A stretch of 39,608 nucleotides of DNA from Pokkaliibacter plantistimulans. Lineage in GTDB: Bacteria; Pseudomonadota; Gammaproteobacteria; Pseudomonadales; Balneatricaceae. Location of the stretch: NCBI RefSeq assembly GCF_003194385.1, contig NZ_LAPT01000091.1, positions 1-39,608 of the forward strand. Reading direction: 5' to 3'. The notes beneath the pieces were generated by a model. That model did no database searches and was not told the DNA's origin. It was given only the letters and a program-made list of their open reading frames with translations. Below are positions 22,733 to 31,651 of the stretch, piece after piece (position 1 is the stretch's first letter; each line of letters starts with the position of its first letter). The position numbers were made by a program, and so were the translations under genes.

Positions 22733-23677
22733 ATGAGTCATCTGGACAGCTTCTCCGCCATCCCGGTGTTTGTCGCGGTGGTGGAAAGTGGCAGTTTTTC
22801 AGCGGCGGGGCAGCGGTTGGGTATTACCAAGTCAGCGGTCAGCAAGCGTATCAGCCAGCTGGAAGAAACCCTGGGTGCGCGCCTGCTGCAGCGTACGACC
22901 CGCAGCCTGAGCCTGACTGAAGCGGGCGAGCAGTATTTTGAGCATGTACGCGGCGCGCTGACTCTGGCGCAGGAAGGCGAAGATGCCATCAGCCAGTTAC
23001 AGGGGCAGCCGCAGGGGGGACTCAAGGTCAGTACGCCGATGGTGTTTGGCCGCCTGCATATTGCTCCGCTGGTGGCGACGTTCCTCAAGCGCTTTCCGGG
23101 GATTCAGCTGCAGATGGTGATGGACGACAAAATGGTCGATCTGGTCGAGGGCGGTTTCGATCTGGCCATTCGTATCGGCCATATTCCCGAATCGAGACTG
23201 GTCGCGCGGCGTCTGGCACCGGTTCGCAGTGTGCTCTGTGCTTCACCGGACTATCTGCAGCAACATGGCGTGCCCCTCACGCCGGAAGATCTGCGTCAGC
23301 ACAACTGCCTGTTCTATTCACTGTTTCGGGGTGGTGCCGAGTGGACCTTCAACGGTGCTGATGGTCCGGTGCGGGTGCAGCCACGAGGGAATTTTCAGGT
23401 CAATAACAGTGAGGCATTGCGTGAGGCGCTGGTGGCGGGGTTGGGTATTTGCCAGATGCCGACCTTTATTGTCGGGCCGGATCTGGCATCAGGGCGATTG
23501 GTGGCGCTGCTGCCTGACTATCCGCTGCCGCAGCACGCCGCCTATGCTATGTTCCCGGAGCGCAGGCATCTGCCAGCAAAAACACGGGTATTTATGGATT
23601 TTCTTGCTGAGCAGCTGGGGGGCGATGAGCCGGTGTGGGAGCACACATCAGCGCTGTCAGCGAATGCCCCAGCCTAG
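22733..23677 (+). CDS. LysR-family transcriptional regulator (CrgA/DmlR-like)
   Basis: A 314-aa LysR regulator. The HTH (VFVAVVESGSFSAAGQRLGI, then TKSAVSKRISQLEE) and the effector domain with FDLAIRIGHIPESRLVARRL are typical of the CrgA/DmlR subgroup. The ATG at 22733 has AAGGAGGAAAG upstream; an in-frame start 9 codons earlier is less likely. It is divergent from the paired DUF606 transporter genes and probably controls them. Its 3' end overlaps a convergent gene by 21 nt. Confidence 0.92.
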   Translation: MSHLDSFSAIPVFVAVVESGSFSAAGQRLGITKSAVSKRISQLEETLGARLLQRTTRSLSLTEAGEQYFEHVRGALTLAQEGEDAISQLQGQPQGGLKVSTPMVFGRLHIAPLVATFLKRFPGIQLQMVMDDKMVDLVEGGFDLAIRIGHIPESRLVARRLAPVRSVLCASPDYLQQHGVPLTPEDLRQHNCLFYSLFRGGAEWTFNGADGPVRVQPRGNFQVNNSEALREALVAGLGICQMPTFIVGPDLASGRLVALLPDYPLPQHAAYAMFPERRHLPAKTRVFMDFLAEQLGGDEPVWEHTSALSANAPA

Positions 23678-24166
23678 CTTCATCGCCAGCCAGTCCCACA
23701 GGTCCAGCAGTTCCGGGGGCAGCTGGTCAACGGCGGTGGCCGAGTTGGCCAGATAGGTGACCAGCGCGCCGAGCAGCACACAGAAGCAGCCAAATCCCAG
23801 CACTGAGGCGGAGGTAAACAGCATCGACAGCCACTTTTCCTTTTTGCTGACACCACGGCGGTTCAGGCCCATCAGCAGCACAAAGTAGAGCTGTTTGGGC
23901 AGGAAGGGGAAAGCCAGAGTGCCGCGCATATCGATAGAGTGATTGCCCCAGGCACGGGAGTTCAGCGCCAGCCGGATATAGCGCAGCTGGTGCTCGTCGA
24001 AGGAGTCCGCCACATGGGCAGGCACCTGATCAAAAAAGCGTTTTATAACCGGGTCATTGCGCAGATGTTGCAGGGGGGTATGTAACGTCGTGGCTAGCAA
24101 AGAAGATTGCACAGGCTGGGCAGCATTGTTGTTATCAGTGGAAATCAGGCGCAGTCGCGGGTGCAT
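23657..24166 (-). CDS. Hypothetical membrane protein
   Basis: A 169-aa protein of unknown function. The N-terminal half is soluble with a helical DPVIKRFFDQVPAHVADSF segment. The second half has two hydrophobic segments (KQLYFVLLMGLNRRG and SASVLGFGCFCVLLGALVTY) and ends with a short Trp-rich tail. I do not recognise a domain. The 3' end overlaps the convergent lysR by 21 nt, which is unusual but compatible with both being real; codon use resembles the neighbours. Confidence 0.6.
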   Translation of the reverse strand: MHPRLRLISTDNNNAAQPVQSSLLATTLHTPLQHLRNDPVIKRFFDQVPAHVADSFDEHQLRYIRLALNSRAWGNHSIDMRGTLAFPFLPKQLYFVLLMGLNRRGVSKKEKWLSMLFTSASVLGFGCFCVLLGALVTYLANSATAVDQLPPELLDLWDWLAMKLGWGIR

Positions 24167-24242
24167 AGAGAATCCTGTACGGCGGGGCGGGTGACAGGAT
24201 ATGAGTGGGCCATGATCTGGAATGGTTCATGGCCCTGTGTCG

Positions 24243-24455
24243 TCATTCAGTAGTCCAGTCCCTCGGCGCACCCTCATCGCATTTCCTGCATTCAAGTTCA
24301 GCCCCCAGCATGGCTTGACGCCCTTGTTCGGTAATAACCCAGGGGCGGTTTTGCCAGGGAGGATCATGGCGCACATGCTGATTATGGCCGCAGGCCAGAC
24401 GCGCTACCCAGTGCTGCTCTTCGTCCTGATGGTAGCCAACAATCGCGTATTTCAT
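24243..24455 (-). CDS. DUF3565-family small zinc-binding-like protein
   Basis: A 70-aa protein matching the DUF3565 pattern: an N-terminal AIVGYHQDEEQHWVARLACG block, then HNQHVRHDPPWQNRPWV and an ECRKCDEG end. The Cys/His set (LACGHNQH and CRKC) suggests a zinc site. Function unknown. It overlaps the upstream membrane-protein gene by 4 nt, so the two are co-translated. Confidence 0.8.
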   Translation of the reverse strand: MKYAIVGYHQDEEQHWVARLACGHNQHVRHDPPWQNRPWVITEQGRQAMLGAELECRKCDEGAPRDWTTE

Positions 24456-25054
24456 CGCGTCGGAATATCACTGTTATGTGTGCTGCATTCAGAGCAGATC
24501 ACTTGCTGCCGGGACTTAATATTTTTCAAAAGACTTATTGCAGGAAGGATATTGAATTCAGGTTTTTGTTTTAGCAGATATTGGTTGCATATGCTGCAGG
24601 AGAGCCTTTTGGAAATGCGACTTTCAGAGATGACCAAAAGAAATAAAACGATCAGAAAGAATATGCTCTGCCGTTCAGGAATAACCGGCGGGTCCATCGA
24701 CAGGTTTAGATAGGCGGTGTAAGCAAAAGCAGCTAATACGCCATATTTGCTGATTATCAATAGCACATATAGCTTCAAATAGTTCAGCGTAGCTGAAAGG
24801 GGTAATGGACTGGTCTGCGCTGCCGGTTTGGCGGCTTCTAACCTGACACTGTCGTCGGTCTTTTTGCGCTTTTTACAGAGCTTATCAAATAGTGCAAATG
24901 GCAAGAGGCTGGCACAGGCAAATACGACATAGCTGCTTGGTATTGTCCTGATGCCATTGCTCACATCATTAAATGCGTAATACAGGTAGTAGCACAGGAG
25001 TAAGTAAAAAATGGCTTTGTTGGCCAGGGCCAGATAATCCAGTGTGTTTTTCAT
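24452..25054 (-). CDS. Hypothetical membrane protein with C-terminal zinc-ribbon-like Cys pairs
   Basis: A 200-aa protein with about four hydrophobic segments (KAIFYLLLCYYLYYAF, SYVVFACASLLPFALF, LYVLLIISKYGVLAAFAYTA, SIFFLIVLFLLVI). A short cytosolic C-terminus carries CSICNQYLL and VICSECSTH, two CxxC pairs that could bind zinc. It is visibly richer in A/T than its neighbours, a possible sign of transfer. The 4-nt overlap with the DUF3565 gene indicates one operon. No family recognised. Confidence 0.6.
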   Translation of the reverse strand: MKNTLDYLALANKAIFYLLLCYYLYYAFNDVSNGIRTIPSSYVVFACASLLPFALFDKLCKKRKKTDDSVRLEAAKPAAQTSPLPLSATLNYLKLYVLLIISKYGVLAAFAYTAYLNLSMDPPVIPERQSIFFLIVLFLLVISESRISKRLSCSICNQYLLKQKPEFNILPAISLLKNIKSRQQVICSECSTHNSDIPTR

Positions 25055-25179
25055 TGATCTATCATCTTTTTCAGCGCCCAGAGGCCGAGCTTATCACGTG
25101 TTGGCGCCAGCCAGGTGGGCCGAGCAGCAGTATAGCCCGCCATCTGCAGTGGCGCCTGCTGGCGCTCTGATTGACGCCT

Positions 25180-25206
25180 TGTCGCATTCGCGTCATCTCC
25201 ATGTCG
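25180..25206 (+). promoter_or_regulatory. AraC-type direct repeat before the dimethylglycine cluster
   Basis: TGTCG occurs at 25180-25184 and again at 25202-25206, exactly 22 bp (two helical turns) apart, about 105 bp before the dipeptidase start. GbdR, the AraC-family activator of glycine-betaine and dimethylglycine genes in Pseudomonas, binds TGnCG-type direct repeats, so this is a candidate operator. No gbdR gene is in the window. Confidence 0.35.
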
Positions 25207-25308
25207 TTTTTAATGAGCCCGGCCCCAGACCACAGGGATAGACTGGCCTCAATCACCGGTGCTGCGCCTTTGCCTGTGCCGGACACGAGATCAGGAGAGG
25301 TTTGAGTC

Positions 25309-26286
25309 ATGAATGCTGCCGAGCTGCACCAGGATTCCATCGTTATTGACGGTTTGGTTATCGCCAAGTGGGATCGCGATCTGTTTGAAGATATGCGTCG
25401 TGGCGGGTTGACCGCGGCCAACTGCACCGTGTCGGTGTGGGAAGGCTTTCAGGCAACCGTCGACAATATCGTCAAGTTCAACCAGATGATGGAAGCCAAC
25501 AGTGATCTGTTGCGTCCGGTGCTGTCTACCCGCGATATCCGTCGTGCCAAGGAAGAAGGCAAGACCGGCATCATCTATGGTTTCCAGAATGCTCATGCTT
25601 TCGAAGACCAGATCGGCTATGTCGAGATCTTCAAGAAGCTGGGCGTGGGCATTGTGCAGATGTGCTACAACACCCAGAACCTGGTAGGCACCGGCTGCTA
25701 TGAGCGTGACGGTGGTCTGTCTGGTTTTGGTCGCGAGATCGTGGCGGAAATGAACCGCGTAGGTGTGATGTGCGACCTGTCTCACGTTGGCAGCAAAACC
25801 TCCGAAGAAGTGATCCTCGAATCGAAGAAGCCAGTGTGCTACTCCCACTGCCTGCCTTATGGCCTGAAGGCCCATCCACGTAACAAGTCTGATGAAGAGC
25901 TGAAGTTCATTGCTGACCACGGCGGCTTTGTCGGTGTCACCATGTTCGCGCCGTTCCTGGCCAAAGGCATCGACTCCACCATCGACGACTACGTCGAAGC
26001 CATTGCCTACGTGATGAACATTGTGGGCGAGGACGCCATCGGTATCGGCACCGATTTCACTCAGGGCCACGGCCATGACTTCTTCGAGTGGCTGACTCAC
26101 GACAAGGGCTATGCCCGTCGCCTGACCAATTTCGGCAAGATCGTTAACCCGCTGGGCATTCGTACCTTGGGCGAGTTCCCCAACCTGACCGAAGCCCTGC
26201 TCAAGCACGGTTTCAGCGAGCGTCAGGTGCGCAAGATCATGGGTGAAAACTGGGTTCGTATTCTGGCTGACGTCTGGGGCGAGTAA
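25309..26286 (+). CDS. M19 (renal dipeptidase-like) family protein of the dimethylglycine cluster
   Basis: A 325-aa TIM-barrel metal-dependent peptidase-family protein, first gene of the cluster (AGGAGAGG before the ATG). Family blocks are VMCDLSHVGSKTSEEVI, VCYSHCLPYGLKAHPRNKSD and EDAIGIGTDFTQGHG. The N-terminal metal motif, usually DGHxD, reads DGLVI here, so a first-site His and Asp are missing; true dipeptidase activity is therefore doubtful. Pseudomonas betaine-catabolism loci carry the same gene next to dgcA/dgcB. Its substrate there is not established to my knowledge. Confidence 0.88.
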   Translation: MNAAELHQDSIVIDGLVIAKWDRDLFEDMRRGGLTAANCTVSVWEGFQATVDNIVKFNQMMEANSDLLRPVLSTRDIRRAKEEGKTGIIYGFQNAHAFEDQIGYVEIFKKLGVGIVQMCYNTQNLVGTGCYERDGGLSGFGREIVAEMNRVGVMCDLSHVGSKTSEEVILESKKPVCYSHCLPYGLKAHPRNKSDEELKFIADHGGFVGVTMFAPFLAKGIDSTIDDYVEAIAYVMNIVGEDAIGIGTDFTQGHGHDFFEWLTHDKGYARRLTNFGKIVNPLGIRTLGEFPNLTEALLKHGFSERQVRKIMGENWVRILADVWGE

Positions 26287-26526
26287 TTCGCATCCGCTGC
26301 GTCACTACGTTCAGACCGCTAAACCGATTTAACTGAACGCACTGCCTCCTGTCTCCCGTTCTTATGGGTTGGGGAGGCTTTGCCTGAAAAGCGCTTGATT
26401 ACGCCAGAAAGCAGGTCTGAGAGCCTGATTCTGTCAACCAAACCGTGATTAACCGGCCAAGCAGGCCAGAGGCAGACGACATCTCCTGTGCCAAGTGATG
26501 TGACTGCCGCGACTGAGGAAAGATTG

Positions 26527-27057
26527 ATGAGTAAGCATGCCCCCGAGATGCCAATCGAAGTAGACAGCGACACCGGCGTATGGACCACGGATGCCCTGCC
26601 GATGTTGTACGTTCCCCGTCACTTCTTTGTTAACAACCACATCGGTATCGAAGAGGAGCTGGGCCCGGATCGTTACGCCGAGATTCTGTACAAGGCGGGT
26701 TACAAGTCGGCCTGGCACTGGTGTGAAAAGGAAGCGGAATGCCATGGCATCGAAGGTGCGGCGGTATTCGAGCACTACATGAAGCGTATTTCTCAGCGCG
26801 GCTGGGGTCTGTTCAAGATCGAAGAGCTGGATCTGGAGCAGGGCACTGCCCGCGTACGTCTGGACCACTCCGCCTTTGTTTATGTCTACGGCAAGGTCAA
26901 CCGCAAGGTTGACTATATGTTCACTGGCTGGTTTGCCGGTGCCATCGACCAGATTCTGGCAGCCAAAGGCAGTGCGGTGCGCACGGTGGCTGAGCAGGTT
27001 TACAGCGAAGCCGAAGAGGGCCACGACCACGGCTTGTTTGTCGTCAAGCCACAGTAA
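26527..27057 (+). CDS. DUF5943-family protein of the dimethylglycine cluster
   Basis: A 176-aa soluble protein. The ATG at 26527 (MSKHAPEMPIEVDSD) with GAGGAAAG before it is preferred over a 13-codon extension. It matches the DUF5943 proteins, related to the 4-vinyl reductase (V4R) fold, found between the M19 protein and dgcA in Pseudomonas. Recognisable parts are LYVPRHFFVNNHIGIEEELG, ILYKAGYKSAWHWCEKE and FTGWFAGAIDQIL. Role unknown; a small-molecule-binding or accessory function is likely. The stop codon overlaps the start of an ERIC-like repeat. Confidence 0.8.
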   Translation: MSKHAPEMPIEVDSDTGVWTTDALPMLYVPRHFFVNNHIGIEEELGPDRYAEILYKAGYKSAWHWCEKEAECHGIEGAAVFEHYMKRISQRGWGLFKIEELDLEQGTARVRLDHSAFVYVYGKVNRKVDYMFTGWFAGAIDQILAAKGSAVRTVAEQVYSEAEEGHDHGLFVVKPQ

Positions 27058-27197
27058 GAACGTATTCGCGATCTGCTGCGCGTCGGCCACACGGCGCTGA
27101 AAAGACTTCCGGAATGCTCATTTACGCTAAGTAAACGCCGCTTCCTCCGTGCTTTTCGCCTTGTCTGGCCTGACTCGCGAGAGGGTGAACACCTTCC
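27055..27197. repeat. ERIC-like palindromic intergenic repeat, copy 1
   Basis: This ~143-bp element starts at the stop codon of the DUF5943 gene (TAAGAACG) and closely matches the reverse complement of 29321-29466 (shared GATCTGCTGCGCGTCGG, GGAATGCTCATTTA, CGCTTCCTC and CTTTTCGCCTTGTCTG blocks). It can fold as a long imperfect hairpin. Confidence 0.75.
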
Positions 27198-27250
27198 AAG
27201 TGGTGAGTGACTGTTGCCTGGTAGACGTTGTCTGGGTTTAGGAGTGCGTT

Positions 27251-29323
27251 ATGGCTTTTGAAGCAATGTTCCAGCCGATTCAGATCGGCAAACTGACGAT
27301 TCGCAACCGCGTGCTGAGCACTGCTCACGCTGAGGTATATGCCACTGACGGTGGTATGACGACCGAGCGTTACGTCAAATACTACGAAGAGAAAGCCAAG
27401 GGTGGCATTGGTCTGGCAATTTGCGGTGGCTCATCCACCGTTGCTATCGACAGTCCCCAGGGCTGGTGGAAATCAGTCAACCTGTCGACTGACAAGATCA
27501 TCCCCCATTTCCAGAATCTGGCCGACGCCATGCACAAGCACGGCGCCAAGATCATGATCCAGATTACCCACATGGGTCGTCGTTCACGCTGGGATGGCGA
27601 GCACTGGCCGACGCTGATGTCACCGTCCGGCATCCGTGAACCCGTGCACCGTGCTACCTGTAAAACCATTGAGCCGGAAGAAATCTGGCGGGTTATCGGC
27701 AACTACGCCCAGGCCGCACGTCGTGCCAAAGAAGGCGGGCTGGACGGTGTGGAACTGTCTGCTGTGCACCAGCACATGATCGATCAGTTCTGGTCACCCC
27801 GCGTCAACAAACGTACCGATGAGTGGGGCGGCAGCTTCGAGAACCGCATGCGCTTCGGTATGGAAGTGGTGAAAGCGGTACGTGCCGAAGTCGGTCCCGA
27901 TTTCTGTGTTGGTCTGCGTATCTGCGGTGATGAATTCCACCCGGACGGCCTGACCCATGACGACATGAAGCAGATCGCCAAGTACTACGCTGACACCGGC
28001 ATGATCGACTTTATCGGTGTGGTCGGTTCTGGTTGTGATACGCACAACACTTTGGCCAACGTTATCCCCAACATGACCTATCCGCCCGAGCCTTTCCTGC
28101 ATCTGGCCGCAGGTATCAAGGAAGTGGTCAGCGTTCCTGTGCTGCACGCACAGAACATCAAGGACCCCAATCAGGCCACCCGTATTCTGGAAGGCGGTTA
28201 TGTGGACATGGTCGGTATGACCCGTGCGCATATCGCTGACCCGCACTTTATCGCCAAGATCAAGATGAATCAGGTTGACCAGATTCGTCAGTGCGTGGGT
28301 GCCAACTATTGTATCGACCGCCAGTATCAGGGCCTCGACGTGCTCTGTATCCAGAATGCGGCGACCTCTCGTGAATACATGGGCGTGCCTCACATTATCG
28401 AGAAAACCACCGGCGCCAAGCGCAAAGTGGTGATCGTCGGCGGTGGCCCTGCAGGTATGGAAGCCGCACGTGTGGCGGCTGAGCGTGGCCATGATGTCAC
28501 CCTGTTTGAAAAGCAGGAACAGCTTGGTGGCCAGATTACCCTGGCCTCCCGTGCGCCACAGCGTGATCAGATTGCCGGTATCACCCGCTGGTTCCAGCTG
28601 GAGCTGGCCCGTTTGAATATCGATCTGCGTCTGGGTACGCCTGCGGATGCGGCCAGTATTCTCGACTGCAAACCCGACATCGTCATTCTGGCCAACGGCG
28701 GTCACCCCTTCCTCGAACAGAACGAGCACTGGGGTGCTGAAGAAGGGCTGGTAGTGAGCAGCTGGGACATCCTGTCCGGCAAGGTTGAGCCCGGCAAGAA
28801 TGTGCTGGTGTACGACACCATCTGTGAGTTCAGCGGTATGTCGGTCGCCGACTATCTGGCTGACAAGGGCGCCAAGGTCGAAATCGTTACCGACGACATC
28901 AAGCCCGGCGTAGCAATCGGTGGTACGACCTTCCCGACCTATTACCGCAGCCTGTATCCGAAAGAGGTCATCATGACCGGAGACCTGATGCTGGAGAAGG
29001 TCTATCGCGAAGGCGACAAGCTGGTGGCGGTACTGGAGAACGAATACACCGGCGCCAAGGAAGAGCGTGTGGTGGATCAGGTGGTGGTCGAGAACGGCGT
29101 TCGCCCTGACGAAACCCTGTACTACGCACTGAAGCAGGACTCGCTCAACAAAGGCCAGATTGATGTGGAAGCACTGTTTGCCATTGAGCCCCAGCCCAGT
29201 CTGAAACAGCTGGAAGGCAAGGCGGCGGGCAGCTATCTGCTGTATCGCATCGGTGACTGCGTAGCACAGCGTAATACGCACGCTGCTATCTATGATGCCT
29301 TGCGCCTCTGTAAGGACTTCTAA
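27251..29323 (+). CDS. dgcA: Dimethylglycine demethylase subunit DgcA (flavin/Fe-S oxidoreductase)
   Basis: A 690-aa old-yellow-enzyme-type fusion. An FMN TIM barrel (1-350; ITHMGRRSRWDGEHWP and DGVELSAVHQHMIDQFWSP) is followed by a Cys cluster (CVGANYC and a further Cys, near 347-365). A pyridine-nucleotide/FAD Rossmann domain follows (VIVGGGPAGMEAARVAAERG near 394). In Pseudomonas, DgcA with DgcB converts N,N-dimethylglycine to sarcosine, passing electrons to ETF. The whole neighbourhood (M19, DUF5943, dgcA, dgcB, ETF pair) matches. The ATG has TTTAGGAG upstream. An ERIC-like repeat begins at its stop codon. Confidence 0.9.
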   Translation: MAFEAMFQPIQIGKLTIRNRVLSTAHAEVYATDGGMTTERYVKYYEEKAKGGIGLAICGGSSTVAIDSPQGWWKSVNLSTDKIIPHFQNLADAMHKHGAKIMIQITHMGRRSRWDGEHWPTLMSPSGIREPVHRATCKTIEPEEIWRVIGNYAQAARRAKEGGLDGVELSAVHQHMIDQFWSPRVNKRTDEWGGSFENRMRFGMEVVKAVRAEVGPDFCVGLRICGDEFHPDGLTHDDMKQIAKYYADTGMIDFIGVVGSGCDTHNTLANVIPNMTYPPEPFLHLAAGIKEVVSVPVLHAQNIKDPNQATRILEGGYVDMVGMTRAHIADPHFIAKIKMNQVDQIRQCVGANYCIDRQYQGLDVLCIQNAATSREYMGVPHIIEKTTGAKRKVVIVGGGPAGMEAARVAAERGHDVTLFEKQEQLGGQITLASRAPQRDQIAGITRWFQLELARLNIDLRLGTPADAASILDCKPDIVILANGGHPFLEQNEHWGAEEGLVVSSWDILSGKVEPGKNVLVYDTICEFSGMSVADYLADKGAKVEIVTDDIKPGVAIGGTTFPTYYRSLYPKEVIMTGDLMLEKVYREGDKLVAVLENEYTGAKEERVVDQVVVENGVRPDETLYYALKQDSLNKGQIDVEALFAIEPQPSLKQLEGKAAGSYLLYRIGDCVAQRNTHAAIYDALRLCKDF

Positions 29324-29466
29324 GAACGCGTTCACGGTCTCGCGAGCTAGAGTCAGACAAGGCGAAAAGCGCTGAGGAAGCGGAGTTTAGTCGGCCTAAA
29401 TGAGCATTCCGAAGGGCTTTTCAACGCCGTTTGACCGACGCGCAGCAGATCGTGAACACGTTCTTA
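29321..29466. repeat. ERIC-like palindromic intergenic repeat, copy 2
   Basis: A ~146-bp imperfect palindrome with terminal inverted repeats TAAGAACGCGTTCACG and CGTGAACACGTTCTTA (one mismatch), in the opposite orientation to the copy at 27055. It begins in the dgcA stop codon. A mid-element AATGAGC / GCTCATT signature is shared with the other copies. Confidence 0.8.
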
Positions 29467-29487
29467 CGGTTGGGATTTGATCTCTCC

Positions 29488-29519
29488 CTGACCCTCTCCT
29501 GTTAAAAGGTGAGGGTCAG
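29488..29519. terminator. Intergenic hairpin between dgcA and dgcB
   Basis: CTGACCCTCTCCT and AGGTGAGGGTCAG form a stem of about 12 bp with one mismatch around GTTAAA. There is no T-tract, so it is more likely an mRNA stabiliser or processing site within the operon than a terminator. Confidence 0.35.
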
Positions 29520-29641
29520 GCGTACGGTGCCATGGGACTCCCTGCTGCACACCGTAAGGGGCCTCCTCCCTGTGGGAGCGGGCTGGTGAGAGGACAAACC
29601 CCATGCTGACCAAATTCTGGGGTCTGTGAGGAGACCTGACG

Positions 29642-31651
29642 ATGATAACTTCTCTTCTTTCGGTCCTGATCTTTATTGCCCTGGCACTGGCCGTGATCGG
29701 TGCAGTGCGTCGGGCGCGCCTGTGGCGTCAGGGTCAGGCCAACCCGGTGGACATCATCGGTGGCCTGCTGAAAATGCCACGCCGCTATCTGGTTGACCTC
29801 CATCATGTGGTCGCGCGCGACAAGGCCATGTCTAACACTCACGTCGCCACGGCGGGCGGTTTTGTCGCCTCTGCGGTGCTGATCGTGCTGGTGCACCTGT
29901 TTGAACTGGACAGCCGCATTCTGGCCTGGGCGTTACTGCTGACCACCGCCACCATGTTTACCGGTGCCATCTTTGTTTACCGCCGTCGTATTGATCCGCC
30001 TTCGCGCCTGTCGAAAGGCCCATGGATGCGTCTGCCCAAGAGCCTGCTGGTATTTGCCGCTTCCTTCTTTGTGCTGACCCTGCCTGCTGCCGGTATTCTG
30101 CCGGAAGGGGCGGGCGGCTGGTTGCTGGCAGTAGTGCTGACTGCCGGTATCGTCTGGGGCATGGGTGAAATGTTCTTCGGCATGACCTGGGGTGGGCCGA
30201 TGAAGCACGCCTTCGCCGGTGCACTGCATCTGGCCTTCCATCGTCGTGCGGAACGTTTTGAAGACGGCGTGGGTCGCTCCACCGGTCTCAAGGCCATCGA
30301 CCTGACGGCGGCCAAGCTGGGTGTAGAAAAGCCTGCGGATTTCAAATGGAACCAGCTGCTGGGCTTTGATGCCTGCGTGCAGTGTGGTCGCTGTGAGGCT
30401 GCGTGCCCGGCGTTTGCTGCCGGTCAGCCGCTGAACCCGAAAAAACTGATTCAGGATATGGTCGTGGGTCTGGCGGGCGGTACTGACGTCAACTATGCCG
30501 GTAGTCCTTATCCCGGCAAGCCTATCGGCGAACACGGCGGCAATGCTCACTCACCCATCGTCAAGGGGCTGGTGGACGCGGAAACCCTGTGGTCCTGCAC
30601 CACCTGCCGTGCCTGCGTGGAAGAGTGCCCGATGATGATCGAGCACGTTGATGCCATCGTCGACATGCGCCGCTTCCTGACCCTGGAGAAGGGCGCTACG
30701 CCCAACAAGGGCCCGGAAGTGCTGGAAAACCTGATTGCTACCGATAACCCCGGCGGCTTTGAGCCTGGCTCACGTATGCACTGGGCGGCGGATCTGTCGA
30801 TCCCCGTGCTGGCTGATGTGAAGCAGACCGAGGTGCTGTTCTGGGTGGGCGATGGCGGTTTCGACATGCGCAACCAGCGTACTCTGCGCAGCTTCGTCAA
30901 ACTGCTCAAGGCGGCGAAGGTGCAATTTGCCGTGCTGGCACACGAGGAGCGTGACAGCGGTGACGTGGCCCGTCGTCTGGGTGATGAAGCGACCTTCCAG
31001 CAGCTGGCCAAACGCAATATCAAAACCCTGTCGCAGTACGGTTTCAAGCGCATCGTGACCTGTGATCCGCACAGCTTCCACGTGCTGAAAAACGAATACG
31101 GCGAGCTGGGTGGCCACTATGAAGTGCTGCACCACACCACCTATCTGAACGAACTGGTGCAATCCGGCGCGTTGCAGGTGAGCAAGCATCAGGGTGGCAG
31201 TGTGACCTATCACGACCCCTGCTATCTGGGCCGTTACAACGGTGAATACGAGGCACCACGCGAGCTGTTGCGCAGCCTGGGCATCGAAGTGAAAGAAATG
31301 GAACGTTCCGGCTTCCGCTCACGTTGCTGTGGCGGTGGCGGTGGCGCTCCCATCACCGATATTCCCGGCAAGCAGCGTATTCCGGATATGCGTATGGACG
31401 ATGCCCGGGCCACTGGCGCTGAGATTGTCGCCGTCGGTTGTCCGCAATGTACTGCGATGCTGGAAGGGGTGGTGGAACCTCGCCCAGAGATCAAGGACAT
31501 CGCCGAGCTGCTGGTAGCCGCACTGGTTGAAGTGGACGAGCCTGCTGGTCAGAAATCAACAGGGCAGAAGGCTGCCGTACAGACCGCGGAGCCCGTCAAA
31601 ATGGCTGCTGCGTCCAAAGCGGCTGCTGCCAAAACAGGGGAGCCTGCCTGA
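29642..31651 (+). CDS. dgcB: Dimethylglycine demethylase subunit DgcB (membrane Fe-S oxidoreductase)
   Basis: A 669-aa protein with hydrophobic segments in the first 190 residues (ITSLLSVLIFIALALAVIG, SKGPWMRLPKSLLVFAASFF and others), two 4Fe-4S motifs (CVQCGRCEAACPAF from about residue 245 and CTTCRACVEECP from about 319), and two CCG domains (CCGGGGGAP near 562). It is the electron-transfer partner of DgcA. The Ala/Lys-rich tail is disordered-looking. GAGGAG precedes the ATG. Its stop overlaps the ETF alpha start (TGATG). Confidence 0.92.
   Translation: MITSLLSVLIFIALALAVIGAVRRARLWRQGQANPVDIIGGLLKMPRRYLVDLHHVVARDKAMSNTHVATAGGFVASAVLIVLVHLFELDSRILAWALLLTTATMFTGAIFVYRRRIDPPSRLSKGPWMRLPKSLLVFAASFFVLTLPAAGILPEGAGGWLLAVVLTAGIVWGMGEMFFGMTWGGPMKHAFAGALHLAFHRRAERFEDGVGRSTGLKAIDLTAAKLGVEKPADFKWNQLLGFDACVQCGRCEAACPAFAAGQPLNPKKLIQDMVVGLAGGTDVNYAGSPYPGKPIGEHGGNAHSPIVKGLVDAETLWSCTTCRACVEECPMMIEHVDAIVDMRRFLTLEKGATPNKGPEVLENLIATDNPGGFEPGSRMHWAADLSIPVLADVKQTEVLFWVGDGGFDMRNQRTLRSFVKLLKAAKVQFAVLAHEERDSGDVARRLGDEATFQQLAKRNIKTLSQYGFKRIVTCDPHSFHVLKNEYGELGGHYEVLHHTTYLNELVQSGALQVSKHQGGSVTYHDPCYLGRYNGEYEAPRELLRSLGIEVKEMERSGFRSRCCGGGGGAPITDIPGKQRIPDMRMDDARATGAEIVAVGCPQCTAMLEGVVEPRPEIKDIAELLVAALVEVDEPAGQKSTGQKAAVQTAEPVKMAAASKAAAAKTGEPA

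Noticed and set aside
27794-29335. A 513-codon frame antisense to dgcA, with no stop
   Set aside because: Typical high-GC antisense shadow of a strongly conserved gene; the sense frame has clear domains.
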